From Neonectria sp. B-13 (lineage: Eukaryota; Ascomycota; Sordariomycetes; Hypocreales; Nectriaceae), in the NCBI GenBank assembly GCA_002682825.1, contig NOKP01000016.1, positions 1,329,660-1,393,659 on the forward strand: a stretch of 64,000 bases of DNA, in the 5' to 3' direction. Of this stretch, positions 1 to 13,129 are shown piece after piece. Made by a program: the position numbers and the translations under genes. Under the pieces are notes generated by a model. That model saw only the letters and a program-made list of their open reading frames with translations. It did no database searches and was not told where the DNA came from. Every line of letters begins with the position of its first letter. The first letter of the stretch is position 1.

Positions 1-1
1 C

Positions 2-934
2 ACTCTTCCTGCGCTTCAGCGTATGAATCTCAAGGATGCTGGTCTGCTTTGGGGTACGAAGCAGGCGATCAGATCGCTCGGATATGGTGCATCATGCAAG
101 GTTGCCATCAAGTTCTCCACGCCTTGGTGGCAGCTTGAGCCGTTCAACATCAACAAAGGAGGCCTGTCCCGGACAGATCTACCCGTTCGAGTCTGTGTCT
201 ACCCTTCCTACAACATCCCTGCAGCCGAAGAACACTGGGATCCCAACGGATCTTCTGTCCTCTTGTGCTCTTACACATGGGGACAGGACGCGCAGCGTCT
301 AGGCTCGCTAATTTCCCCCGACACACCCAACAACGAAGAACAACTCAAGGCGGTGTTGCTGCATAACCTCGCCTTGTTGCACGCCAACGAGAAGATGCCG
401 TACGAAAAGCTAATGACGCTTCTCAACAAGCAATACGAGACGCATCACGCGTGGGATTGGTACAGAGACCAGAACATGTCTGGAGCGTTCGCGTACTTCG
501 GACCGGGACAGTTCTCCAACATGTGGGAGGAGATCATCAAGCCCAATGCCTTCGGTCAGCTGTACATGATCGGCGAGGCAGCATCCTCCCATCACGCGTG
601 GATTGTGGGCGCGCTGGAGAGTGTCATTCGCGCTATCTACGTCATGTTCGAGGGGCTCAACTCAAATGATCCTGATTACAAGCCGTACACGGAGGTCATG
701 GACTTGTTGAGCCAAGAACCGCAGGAGCCGCGTTCCGAGGGGTTGCCCACTGGACTGCCGTTCTACCCTTTGCCGGAGGAGATGCCAAAGCGTCAAGATT
801 CCACTAAGCGGGGCGTTCCTCAGACGAATGACCCTGCCGTCAAGGATAAGCCTTTGACCTATCCTGCCGCCATCGCATCGTTAAGCTTGGTTGAGAGTTA
901 CTTCGAGTTGGTCTATTCAGCTCAGGCAGCTTGA
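2..934 (+). CDS. L-amino-acid oxidase-like flavoprotein, C-terminal part (5' truncated by window edge)
   Basis: The frame is open from base 2, so the first in-frame ATG at 23 is internal and the gene starts left of the window. The visible ~310 residues match the C-terminal half of fungal flavin-containing amine oxidases of the L-amino-acid oxidase type, which use FAD to deaminate amino acids to 2-oxo acids, ammonia and hydrogen peroxide. The clearest signature is near residue 180, MIGEAASSHHAWIVGALES, the usual FAD-contacting end segment (GEA..HHAW..GA). The substrate cannot be told because the N-terminal Rossmann motif is missing. A ~100-residue proline-rich tail follows the catalytic part. 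The gene converges on the giant gene to its right, 376 bp away. Confidence 0.8.
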   Translation, partial: TLPALQRMNLKDAGLLWGTKQAIRSLGYGASCKVAIKFSTPWWQLEPFNINKGGLSRTDLPVRVCVYPSYNIPAAEEHWDPNGSSVLLCSYTWGQDAQRLGSLISPDTPNNEEQLKAVLLHNLALLHANEKMPYEKLMTLLNKQYETHHAWDWYRDQNMSGAFAYFGPGQFSNMWEEIIKPNAFGQLYMIGEAASSHHAWIVGALESVIRAIYVMFEGLNSNDPDYKPYTEVMDLLSQEPQEPRSEGLPTGLPFYPLPEEMPKRQDSTKRGVPQTNDPAVKDKPLTYPAAIASLSLVESYFELVYSAQAA

Positions 935-1310
935 TATTTGAGGGCTGGATTGTGAGTAACAGGGAAGGAGGTATGAGACTCTAAATTATGTGACTATCGG
1001 TATAGAATAGCCTATAGGATCAAGCATCTAACTCTCATCTATGTCATATGAAGCTTTATAAAACCAGTGAAGAGAAATATAATTGTGAGTGTTTCAAATA
1101 GTAAGTATATGTCGGTCGAACCTGGGTTTTCGGAGGGTGTGTTGGGCGGACCTTCAGCGCTACTGTGCGAGGCCTGTGGAGGGTTCCCCAGAATCGCAGC
1201 TCTGACGTGAAATAGACATGTTACGTGAGTTAACTCATGGGTGAGTTATGGCTAGGGCGTGACTCATATGAGTAAGTTGAGCTTTATTCAACCTCTAGTC
1301 GCTCTTCCAT
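935..1310. other. intergenic tail between convergent genes, with two palindromes
   Basis: This stretch holds no coding signal. It contains two perfect 12-bp palindromes built on TGAGT/ACTCA: TGAGTTAACTCA at 1226-1237 and ACTCATATGAGT at 1262-1273. A Gcn4/CpcA-type TGACTCA occurs at 1260-1266. Because both flanking genes end here, a promoter role is doubtful. Confidence 0.5.
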
Positions 1311-4300
1311 TTATCCACTGCCAAGTGGTGTCATTTCATCTTCAACCTCTCCCCAGTCACTATCATCATCGCTACCCCTCATGACACTTTCCGTACTCCC
1401 GGCCATGATCTCGCCTTGGGCACCGGGAGGTGCTTCATCTCCATCGCGGGATTCTGTAGCCGGGATAAAGAAGGCATGCTCACGGTGAAGGTTCCGCCTC
1501 TGACATACGTAGCCCATCGGGGTGTGCATGATGTCCAGCGTCTGGCGTCGATAGGTCAGCCACTCTAGGAGAAACTTCAGAGGCTGGTCAATGAACAAGC
1601 CGCGCGCTACCGGGACTGCCTCCTGCGAGGACACATTCAGAAGACTCCTCGATACCTCGGTCTCTCGGTTGATTCCCAGCCATGCAATCAGCGGCGTGTA
1701 CTCGCTGTAGTCGAAGTACAATCGCCCCGCAAGGACGCCAATCTCAATCGACAACCATTGGGGGAACGACGGATTCTTCTCTCGCATTGGCATCGTAAAG
1801 TAGGTGAGCGTATTGAACAGCCACATAGACTTTGTGACGGGAGCAGCATAGGTCAGCAACGACACACAAGTCTTGCTCGCGTCGCGGAGCATCGGCATGA
1901 GAAGCTCGGCCTCTTCAGGAATGACGATGAGCGCTGTCTCCGTCTCCGCGCTCCAGAGAATCCATTCAACGGGCCGCTGCTTACGTTAGTTAACTGTTTC
2001 AACTCATTACCATTGCGGGGGACTAACCACACCATCGTGGCCCTTCTTAGAAAGGTCACTTGCGATACTTCTGGAGAACTCCCTCGAGACAAAGAGCCTG
2101 GAGGGGGTCTTCTCTATGCCAAACTCGCGTCCTATCTTCGTTGTACCCAGGAAGTCAAACGCTTGGATAAAAGCCTCGACTCCTCGAAGCTGTCCGGTAT
2201 TGGTAAAATGTGTAATAGCGGGCTCGAGGCCAGGGAAAGTGAGTGCAGTGTATTTCACGGGCTTCTGCTTCTCACGAAGCTGTTCGATCTCGAACTCGAC
2301 TTCTCGCTCCTGCTCCACCTCCTCAAACGCTGACGAGTAGCCCCCCGATGGCTCGAGCTTTTGCTGGCACAGGTTGGCAGCAAACGCCTTCAGGCATTCG
2401 AATTCGAGCTTTGCCAGGGATCCTTCGGTCGGGCTGGACTGCCTGGGACCATAGAGCTGCTCAAGAGTTTGCTCCTCGCGCTGCTGTATGGTATCTAGAA
2501 GCTGTCGCCTGTCCTCTGTACTATTAAGGAAGTTGGAGTACTTCCACAAGGCGTTAGTGCGCCGACAAAAGTCGAATCCTTGTGCCGTATGGAGAGACAT
2601 CATGTTCTCATTTGCCTTGCAGCTCTGCTCGAGCAGCCAATACACCACGTCCGCAGATACCACAGGTGAATGCGTCCGGTCGTCGCTGGGTCTCAGGTCG
2701 AGAATGTTCCGGTACACCTCGGGAGGCACAATGAATGCCATGGACTGGGTCGAGCCAAGCTGCCTGAGTCTCATCGCCGCTATGTTCGTCAGTGCTCGTG
2801 TCTGCTTGGGGTGAAGTAGGTTGCTAACCTTGGACTGTCTGGTCCTTTGTCTGGCCAAGGCCAAGTGTCACAGCCCCCTTGGCATGAACGGGGAGCTTCA
2901 AATCTGTACCGCGCGTATGTGCTTCATCAATGTATACAACACATTGCTCAAGATTTTCGGCAAATGGACTTGCAAGAAGAGGCACGGGGGCTGTCTGAAA
3001 ACGGGCGCGGACCATGATCCTGCTGTTATGGTCAAAGTAGACGGCCCCTTGAGCGTCGGGATAGATATCAAGCCAGGTAGCGGCAAGATCATGATTCTCC
3101 ATCTCTAAGATGTGAGCACCCGCATCAATCAGAATGCGTATCTGTTCGCTGCGAAGAAGTTCTAGCAGCCCCTTCTCGGTCAGGTGCCGATCATTCCTGT
3201 CGACCGCTTGATAGCACCTCTGGTTCCGCGGCTCCAACAGGTAACTGAGAACGTCTGCGTTCGTCTGTACGAGGCTGGGTAAGTCGTCCTGTTTAATTGT
3301 CTGAGGAAGCATTCTCTTGTTATCATTGGTTCCGCTGAAGCCTGTAGTTAGATTCACTGAGGAAGCGTCGTTGGACAGAAGCGGGATGTCCCAGCCTGAA
3401 GCTTGAAGCTTGGCCCCAAATTGTTTTGCATGCGCCGGGAATGCAAAGTTGTTCAGAAAGTGGTTCAGCACGCTTCTGTCAAACCTCAGATACGTCCAGA
3501 GATCCTCGATCTGGGCCTCGTTGTCCGTGTTGAGTAAGTTCCAGTGCTCGAGGCGGGCCGGTAGCTTACACCCGTGGACCAATCGCTCGTACTGCGTAGG
3601 GGGATCATCAGACCGAAGAACGTGCTGCAGGCTTTGAGTCACCTGGGACTTTGTAAGACCGGTCTGGTAAAAGGCGAGACATGTTAATACCAGGGCCGTG
3701 TCCGGATGACCGTACTCTGCAGTCGGCGAGGGAACCCCTTTCGCTTCAAACGGGACCGCGATAGGGGCTCGTTGGGGATGCAGGCCATACTGTACGTTCC
3801 ATCTCTTCTTCAGGCATACCAGCAATAGACGTCGGGAGATGAGGCCTCGAAGCAGGTAAAGGTTCTTTAAGCCGAAGACGTCGTCGGTCAGGGACTCGGC
3901 AGCTCGTTCCCAAGTGGACAGGTCAACATCCACGCCCGAAACGATCAAGCCAACGTCCCTCTGAGCATTAACATCGGCTGTGTTCTTGAACTGGAGCTGA
4001 GGAAGACGACCTTCGCAGACGTCGCGGACGAGAAGCGCGTTGAGACTCTCGTCCACTTCAGCGCGCAAAAAATGGAGGATCGGGAAGCCTTGGTGCCGCC
4101 GCATGGTCTCGATGCCACCGCTGAACCTCGATTGAAGGTATGGAACGTGATCCTCGACAAGCAACAAGAGCTCCTCGACCACTTGCCAACGTTGAGGATG
4201 GCCGTCGATCGTCATAGGGGTGCCACTGGGATATATCAGCTGGGTCTTTGTCGAGAGTGTAAAGTCGGATTCATCGAGAACATCGCGACACGATGTTTCC

Positions 4301-7300
4301 AGCCACCGCTGAATGTCAATCATCCTCTTGGCCAGCTTCAGCTCTCCGTCCACCAGTTGCTGGAGCCCACTCAGCTTGAATGACAGGATGTGTTCGGGAA
4401 GACAGAGCATGACACCGCCCGAACTGCGCGTATCTCGATGGATCCGCTGGAAGAGATTGATAGTATCCATTCGCGTCGGTGATCGCCGAGAAAAGGGGAT
4501 GTGGCGGACAGCCCGACCAACAAGTCCACCAATTCGGCTTTGGATCACCTGCGCCGTTTGCAAGAGAAGAGGACGAGGAACAACCAGCCTACATAGACGG
4601 GTCTTATCGGCTAGCACGGCCACAGCCATAGGCATGATACATGAAGTCTTGCCTACACGAGGGAGTCAATTCAAGATGATAGCGCGGCAGGGGGAGAGAA
4701 GGGTGAGGACAGACCTTCGCCCATGTTCATCTGGAGAACCGAGTTGGATGAAGAAGCTGGGGAGATGATGGCTCGAGCGACGTCGATCTGGGAGGGACGA
4801 ATGAGCAAGTTGTTGTCAATCTCCAAGAGAAGCCATTCCGGATGGTCGAGGGGCCTCCAGTTTGAATGTGCTTCTTGTTCCTGATCCTCGCGCAAGCGCC
4901 TCTCATCCCCACAGAGCGTTGCATCGCGCATGCGGAAGAGTCGCTGCAGCTTCGTGATGAGGACCCCATACCGTACCAGCCCTGCCTTCATCCCAGGACC
5001 GAGCTGCGCACTGTTGATGTCCCTCAGCTGCTCCAGAAGCGCTACCGGAGAAAGGCACGGCCAGAGGCCCCCTGCGCTGAGCCAGGTGGAACCGACGATG
5101 CCGTCTGATAGTGAGGCTCGGATCTTCTCCTCGTACTCATGCAGAGTCTGGCGAGCTAGGGTAGCCTCATACGCGATATTCTCGGCGCGTGTCGTCTGTT
5201 TAGGCTCACGGAATGTGCTGCGGTCCTGAACCAAGGCCGAAAGCGACATCTGAAGGTCCTTGCCATATTGCTTTCGAATGGTGGTCTCCGATGACGAGAC
5301 AAACCTCTTGATGATGCCATCAAGCATTGATAGATTGCTCGGCAAGATCGACAGCGCCTTAGAGATCTCGCTGTCTCGCCAAATTCCATTGCTGGTAGCA
5401 GCAGCACCACAGGCATCCCGCTTGCCAACCGCCTGAGACTCTATGCTACTTCCAGATCCAGCATCATGTTTCATTAGCATGAGGTCTCCGCTGAGACGGG
5501 GCACGCTGTATGTGCCTTGGAAATAGGCACAGGCTGGAGTCGTCAAACGCATCGGCTTCAGTTTCCAGATCTCCTTCTGCCTCTCATTGTGTCTCACAGA
5601 CTGCTGTTGATAATGGCGTGAAGCTGCCACCTCAAGCCTACAAAGATACGTGGAGAGCTCGAAATTATGCGACAGCCTCTGGAGTTCCGGCCCCAAAATT
5701 TCCCAGGCCTTACCCAAGTGGATGTACTCAAGCGTTAAGCCCTCGACCAAACGCTCAAACTCATCAGCTGAACTGGGTGGATAAGGCCATGCCTCCATGA
5801 CACAGGATGCTATCTGGGTCGCTTCGTCCATTTTTGTTTTCTCGTATCGGTCAGCAGTCACCTTAGTCTTGTTGCGCGCCCGCTTCCCCCAGCCAGGTTG
5901 GAAGATATCGTCATAAAGTGGCTGCCTTGCGAGGATGTGCGATTGGATGCTGTCTCGTGATGGTTCTTTGAAGATGCGGAAGTTGCAAAAGGAGGAATGC
6001 CGAGGAACTTCAACGTCTCTGAGCACAGTACTCTTGTAAAGTGCAACTAGCCATTGAACAACCTTCATATCGGCCTTGGTGTCAAAGGCTAGCAGAGAGA
6101 GTAGGAAGTAGGCATCATAAGCTTGCGACTGGCCACTTCGCTGGCATGCCCGCATAAAGGAGCCCCACGACTGCGAGATATCAATGTCGAGAAGCGCCTC
6201 AATATCCATGGTGAGAAAAGCATCTTCGAAGCCCCCGATGTTGGCCCATTTCTCCATGAGAGGCCACAAGGTTGTAAGCTTGGGTATGTCCTCAGCATTC
6301 GCTCGCAGAGCGCACGTAGTCTGGTAAACTCGACAGCTCTCCTTGCTTGTGCAAGAATGCTCACTAGGCTGGTAAGGGACAGTTTGCACAGAGTCTCTCA
6401 GGGCCTCGACGTCCGACGGGAAATAGACACGTTCGTAGAGCTGCCTGCGAATTCGCCCTCGACGACATAAGCGATCAAGGGTAGTCATTTGAGATTCAAC
6501 CCGGCAATCTGTCACCGGTCTCTCTTCAAAGACCTCCAGCCTTTGTGACTGAAGACGGATCAAGTCAACAAGAAGAGCGAGCTCCTCATGCTGAATTGAC
6601 ATGGTCAAGTTGTTGTCCCATTCCACCTTCTGATAGAGTTCTACCCCTGGCGGATAATGCCATCTCTTGGGGGAGAGAGATCTGAGCACCGAAAGCATTT
6701 CCTGTGAAGAGCCTTGCAGTGGGCTCCAAGGTTGGCTGCGCGCCGCGAGGAGGCAGTGCCGTGCTTCTTCGGTCCCGGTACGGAGCGTCAGGCCGTCGAG
6801 AAGGGGAAACGAGGTCAGGGCATGTAGAGCTGCCTTGAGATAGAGAAGAAGCGGCTCCGGCGGGCAGTCAAGCCGACCCAGGAGCTCATCGATGGTGAAT
6901 CTCGCGTAGACCCCGTCATTGGCGATTTTGACCGCGACATGCATCCCCCTTCGCTCCCAGTAAATTTTACCAATCGGGACGAGAACACTCCTTTGTTCAG
7001 GATTCACAACATTACGCAGAATGACCTGGCTGGAGAGCCCGTAAAGGGTGCCTGCATCTTGCTGAGGGTCAACCTCAGCTCCGAGCTGCCGACATTCTAG
7101 CAATCCTTTGCTGTTGACGAGGAAGCGGATCTCTAGACGCTTCATCTCGATAGATAACGAGCCCTTGCCGACAGGTTGATATATTGTCAACTTGTCTACG
7201 TCTTCAAAGTCTCGAAAGATGTCGGTCATTTGCTGTCCGATCTCTGACCTTGGCTCAACGAGGTTGGCCCCTGGACTCTGCCTCCCGTGTCCGGGGTGGC

Positions 7301-10300
7301 TAGATTGGTTCCGGATGGCCACACGCTCTCTGACATCGAGAATCCAGTTTGACAGTTTCGGCTTCCATATCCACGGTTTTCGACGCATCTCGAGCTTGCC
7401 AGTCTGAAGATTCAACCAGTGCACGCAATAGTCGACAAGGCCAGTAGGGAGATCCCAGCCAGCAGCACTCTTGAAGATGGCTCGCGGGACGTATTCGAGG
7501 AGAGATCTTCGGAACAAAGCCCGGATTACGACTCGGCCATTTCGGAAACCGAAGTGTATCTGGTGTTGCTCGACTTCACTGACCAGCTGATACTCGAGGA
7601 GGCTTGACGAACGGGTGAGTAGATGTTGTCCACCAAAGAGTTCCTGGATGGCTGGATCCTCTCTCATCTGCAGAGGCAGCCTCCCGAGGGGTCTCCCATC
7701 CACGATGAGATGCCCCTGTAGCAAGTGGTAATGCACAACCTGTGAAGCTGTCCACGTGGTTTTAGCGATTTGCGACGTTGCCCACCAGGCGTGCGAGCCG
7801 GAGAGAATCTTCCATGGCGAATATGACCTCCTGCCGAGGCCTCCCGAATTGGCCCATGTTTCGTTTATAGAGCACTCTAGCCAGCTCTGGTGTGCATGGA
7901 ACCACTCTTTTATCAGATCCCGCATGATGTAGGAGGTGGACAAGTCTTCGATGAGTAGACGCCTCAACACTGGACGTAGTTCGTCTAGATTGACGAGCAG
8001 GTTCTCCTGGAGCGCGATCGATGCTCGAAAGAAATGTTGAGCATCGTCATCACTGAGGGTGCATTCAACGTGATTATTAGCCCAGAATGTCTGACGGCAG
8101 AGTAGAGCAGCCCAGAACGCAAAGGTTGAAGCTTTACGCGCAACTTCGCCGTCGGAGGTCGACCTGATTTCGTTCCGCAGGTGGATTATCCAACCAGAAG
8201 TAATCGACCGAATACTCAAGAGTAGCGTTTCAGCCTTTGATCGAAACTGCTGTGGACATATATGATAGAGCCGCAAGCTGAGGGTCACAAGTATGCTCAT
8301 ATAATAGGCCTCGCGCCAACTAGACGCCAGAGCACCTAATCGCCCCCGGAGCAGTTCATAGAGTCTCGTGCAGAAAGCCTCATCGTTGAACAGGCTATGT
8401 GCTTCACGCAAGACGCCGCTCTCCCGGACTGCTGGGCCGGCTTGGAGAGCAAGACGGTTGAACAGCTCCATGGTAGCCTCACTGCTGAAATTGACGTTGG
8501 TAGTTCCCAACTCGACGAGGAGGACTAGCCATCGCCGGGCTCGCCCAGAAACTGCCCGTTGAAAGGCAGAGAACTCGTGGACTGACAGTTCGGGGGGGCA
8601 TCTGGATTCGTTGGCCATGATCTCGTACGAGGAGGGTTTGTAGGCCTCGTCAGGCAAGAAATTCTTGGCGCTGGCGTATGGATCTGGAATGCCCCTTGGA
8701 ATCCAGGTGCCCAGCAGGTGCTGGAACCACGGAACCTTGGGAAGCTGGTCGGCCCAGAGACAAGACGAGGTATCGTAGTAGGTGAAAGCTGCCCCAAATG
8801 GGAGGATGACCTCAGCCGGCCCCTTTGGCAGCTTCATCTTCCCGTAGTGCGTTTGCAGAAAGGACTTTTTTCGTGACGCTAGAGTTATTGAGTTCTCGGT
8901 CGTCGAGAACTCTTTGAGCTGGCTGACATCCTTGAAAAGTAACTGGGGTGCACCTTGGCTGGCCGAGGTTACTTGGCTCCCCAGCATATACAGCTTCCAG
9001 ACCGCTTCCCGGTATGCCGCGAGATACCTTGGCATGCGCAGTTCAAGGAGAATCGCCGCTCGTTGGGCCTTCTGCGTGCCTGCGTTGGGGTGCGGGAGGA
9101 AATCTTCGTGAGCGTTGATCTTGAGTCGGTACCGGCATCGCTTCTTCCAGCACTTTGTGCAGCCACGAACATCAATCCGTCCATCCGGAAACAGAGTGCA
9201 AGTACATTTACGGCTCTGCATGGCCTGGGTGAGCTGATCGTACTGTCGTGTCAGGTCGGCGAGCTCACTTTGCTTGCGCGATCTCGAACGCTGCGACGCG
9301 GCATCGATCTGCTCGGCGAGGGCAATCATTCGATTTCCTGCCTCAGTTGAGTAAACAAACCTTAGGGGGAAGGAGTTGTTCTCTCGGGGATTGCCGAAGA
9401 TGGTTTCGTGGTCAGTGTCGTGGGAGTTGATGCGGGCGTCAATGTACTGCTGCACTTTGCTAAGTCGTTCCATCTCTTGCTTGGTCTGCAAACAAAGCAC
9501 ATCCAGCGCACTCGGGACAAACACTGGGTGGAATGCCTTGAGCAGGGAACATGCTGTAGTCGCTGCCTTGTCCATACGCATCCACAGCTCAAACAGTTTG
9601 AGGAGGTATCGACTCATCAGTATCGAGTTATCCACAAACGCATCTCCGACTCTATCAAGAAAGAGCTCGATGCTCTCGGAGAGTTCCGTGCATCTTTGCT
9701 CTGGAGATGATAAAGAAGATAGAGCGACACCGTCTGTTATGTTCGCCTCGTGATTGATGAGTAAACTGTGCCGTGTTGCAAGCTGATTGACCTGAAAGAC
9801 CGTCCCTTCCCTCAGCGACGAAAGGTCAACAGGCACATCACGGCGCGAAGAGCTGAAGCTCTGGGATAACAGCTGCAGAAGAACTGCGCGGCTGTTGTGT
9901 AAATTCAGGAACAGGTCGCTCTTGGGAGCGCGAAGGGGGAGGACCGGGATTCGGCGGACGATGCCCCTTTTATACTCCTCCCACGAACCGATGACACGAT
10001 GTCTGGCATCGGCCACGATGGCCCCAAAATATCCGCTACTGGCAGCGAATAAATCGTTATACGCTGCGTTCAGTGGCCCTGACGCAGAAATCTTCTCCGA
10101 CTCCAGCTTGGCGAGGCGACGACAGAGCTTCGCCTGCAGCATCAGCGTCATCTCCGGGTGCAGCTTGCCCACGCAATCCTTTAGAAGATTGGCCAGTATC
10201 GCACACATGATGAACTTGTAATACACTCGGCCCATCGCCTCGTGAGAATCCTCCAACAGTGTGGACAGGAGCCGCCCGAGGGTAACGCGGAGGACGAGCC

Positions 10301-11092
10301 AGTACGGCGAGCGCCTCCAGGGGATCTCGGAGGCATCCAGGACAACGTCGTCACGAACTCGCTTGCGCAGTCGACGGACATGCACCGGACCCCCCAGCCC
10401 CTCGAGCAGGGACATGAGCATCTCGCTGATGAGGGCCGGGTTCGGGCAGTCGCGGATCTCGACGACGGACTGGCCCCCCTTGGAGGCTCGCGCGGCAAAC
10501 CGGTCAAAGGCCTGGGAGCTGGCCTGTTCGAGGAACTGGGACAAGTTATCCAGAAAGGACTCGTTGCTGAATTCGCTGAGTGGGACGGTGACGGCCCGGC
10601 TCGGGAAGTCCCAGGTGAGGGCATGGTCTGCCTTGAGAACATTGGAAACCGGTGCCGCGGCCTGGAATTCCTCCACGATGACGCCGTCAGTGCTTTAAGA
10701 GAGGTCAGATGTATGGGAATGATAAGCAGAGGGGAAGTGCGGTGGACGTACACAGGATCACGATGGAAGATCAGAGCAGCATTCTGCGATACGACATGGA
10801 GGCCCAGCCACACACTGTGATCGGAATCTTTGACGAGTTCGAAAGCCTTCAGAAGATCATCCCGATACAGAAGACCCCGGTTCAGGTCTCCTGTGGCCTT
10901 CAACGAAGTCTCTAGCGTCCGCCAAACCCTCGTGTCGCCGACGTCGCGAAAAATAACCAATGCATTTTGTAGCCTTTCCCCGAAGCTCTGGGCTAGGGCG
11001 ATGTTGTCACCGTCGAAGCTCCGTGGGAGTCTGGGCGGGAGCACAAGGTGGTGAAAGAGAGTCTTCAGCAGGACAATCTCATCCGTAGCCAT
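1311..11092 (-). CDS. giant DUF6606/DUF3638/DUF3645 protein, helicase-like P-loop ATPase of unknown function
   Basis: Five exons (11092-10752, 10692-4715, 4652-2829, 2779-2028, 1976-1311) give 9561 nt and an intact 3186-aa frame. The N-terminus (about 1-290) has the HHLVLPPRLP start typical of DUF6606. A Cys-rich patch GCTKCWKKRC lies near residue 622. At about 2102 the DUF3638 NMGEGKTS motif looks like a Walker A loop, preceded by the family's LLLE stretch (WLLLEID). At about 2682 DEAHTRGTDLKLP looks like a DEAH-type Walker B and helicase motif, with DUF3645 nearby. The length is normal for this fungal family, often annotated only as DUF3638 protein. No ubiquitin-hydrolase active site was recognised. 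I infer an ATP-driven scaffold or remodelling role, but the function is unknown. All four introns are 49-62 nt and all joins keep frame. Confidence 0.9.
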
Positions 11093-13129
11093 AGTTTCGA
11101 TTTGCGCTATGGGGCTATAGACACAGGTGGAGAAAGATCATGAGAATCATCCGGATCCGGCAAATATAGGGCCGTCAACGTAATGTGCCCAAGGCTCCCT
11201 CATGATGCGCAAGGAACGGCCTCCTGCATGAGAGAAGGGGACACACGCTACTGCAGCCGCGACGGTGTAATCACCAACGACGTGACAATCTTGGCAGCCT
11301 ATTGGCTATGATGCGGTATGGGCGTGATAACTCACCTCGAGCCACAGCGCTTGATCGGCCGAATAAGGGACCCAGTGCTCCTTGTGGGATCGATCAGACT
11401 GAGACAGATCTGGTGATGCTGATCAGGTGGAGGGCAGCCTTGAATGTCGAGTTCCCTCTTGCGCGTGGTCTCTGTCATTTAGTCGTACAAATCACGCTTT
11501 TATTTAACTAGTATTTCCGATTATATCTTGTCAACGCTATTATTCAGCGTGTTGAACTGGCATAAAGGTCGTAAAAGAAAGACTTCCATTGCAGCCGTAA
11601 CGACTGGCCACACCGGGCCTCATTTCTTGGCCCTACGTGTCAGCGGATGTATCGAGGCGCGCGACCGCATCCTAGTTCACCTGCTTGTTGGGTATTGATA
11701 CCTAACCCGATGAAATCAGGCATCTATCTGGCATATGTTTATGTCCGTCCGCCTTGCTTTTCAGGCCTGACCCTGCGAATGGGCGGGCTGCAGCCGGTCA
11801 AACAAGCCGTCAATGGCGTCTTCGCCACTGGTTTTCATCGAAACCAAAAACGGCAACGGATCGACACAAGTTTCTTTTTCTAGAGAGGTTCTTGATTCTT
11901 CTGCTCCGCGTCCAAGTCATGCCCTGAGAGCTTTGGAAGCTGACTAAAGGGCACTCGAGTGGTGCTACAGATGTGACAGCAATGATCCCTAAACTAAGGC
12001 CATTTCTCGCCTTTGTCTTCAAGTAGAAATAAGAGACGTGTGGGCCGAACTTAACTCAGGTATCTTCCTATAGAACCATATTCAATTCCAGCCCTCTCAA
12101 TGAACCTTAACCCACATGTCATCTAGTTGTGGTGCAGTATGTCCCGGGGTGCGCGTCTTTCGACTCTTGGCGGGCCATCCATTCAGAAGCAACAGCGATA
12201 AGCGTTTCCCCGGTGAGAAAAACAAAAAGGATGACGAACACTCTGCATGGTTGTTTTAGTGTTTCTTATGACCTATTGAGCAGGCTTTTCTAAGCCACAA
12301 ACGCACCGCAGGTGACACGAGAATGCCGTGATAAGCCGGTAAAGAAGGGGCTTGTTTCAGCCTGATTTGTAATGTCGTCACTTGCCTTCAGCTCAGTCCA
12401 AGATCCAGAACCTGCGTTCTTTTGATAAAAACTTGTGGTACTTAGCACTCGGTCTAGCAACTTGCGGAACGTATTGGAACCAACTAACCTAGAGAGGACG
12501 AACCACTATCGCAAACCCGCTTTGACGAAGGTAGAAAACAGTGCCTAGGCCGTCCTGCGTATGAGGTGGTCTCTGTGTTCGTAGGAGGATCTTGCTACAG
12601 CCGAGTATCTGTGTTTAGTATGTGGAATTGTCAGCAGTGGTGGGAGACAATGCTCGGCCCGATATGTATTCAGCAAGTTTGAGAGGACTTGAGGTTTGGT
12701 TCTTTACTTCCGTCTCATAGCAAGCCATTTGATAATAATTCATTGAAAGGCTACACTCCATAACATCGACCTCTTTGAAGCAATAATACGCACTAGCAAT
12801 GCGTGGGGTAGTGACAGCATTCAGCGTCATACCATTACCCAATCCGTCTTGCGTACAGACCGGGTGATAGTCCCCGCACTGACTCGGAAACGATTCCGCA
12901 TTTACCCCAAATTATCCCCTCGACAATCTGCTGTTGGTGTGCAACGACTTGCTCGGCACTTGAAGGTTAGCACCGGATCTCCTCGGTAGCTTGTGTCGGG
13001 TTGAAGCGAGCTATCACGGAGTGCAAAAGGAAGCCATGTCCAATAAGTTGGTACAAGAAACAGTACTCGAGACCCCCAGAGATCCACAGATACAGAACAG
13101 TAAAATCTCTAGCTCTACAACGCAAGAAA
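11093..13129. other. 2 kb intergenic region
   Basis: It holds the promoter of the giant gene on the left and of the maleylacetoacetate isomerase gene on the right. Only short ORFs without family resemblance or plausible splice joins occur. I saw no tRNA, repeat array or transposon ends. Confidence 0.6.

Noticed and set aside
7909..7917. Second ATCTGATAA (reverse strand) iron-GATA motif
   Set aside because: It is inside the coding region of the giant gene, and about one chance match is expected per 64 kb.
13001..13129. N-terminal extension of maleylacetoacetate isomerase
   Set aside because: Open in frame, but the 43 added residues resemble nothing in the family and do not look like a clear targeting peptide.
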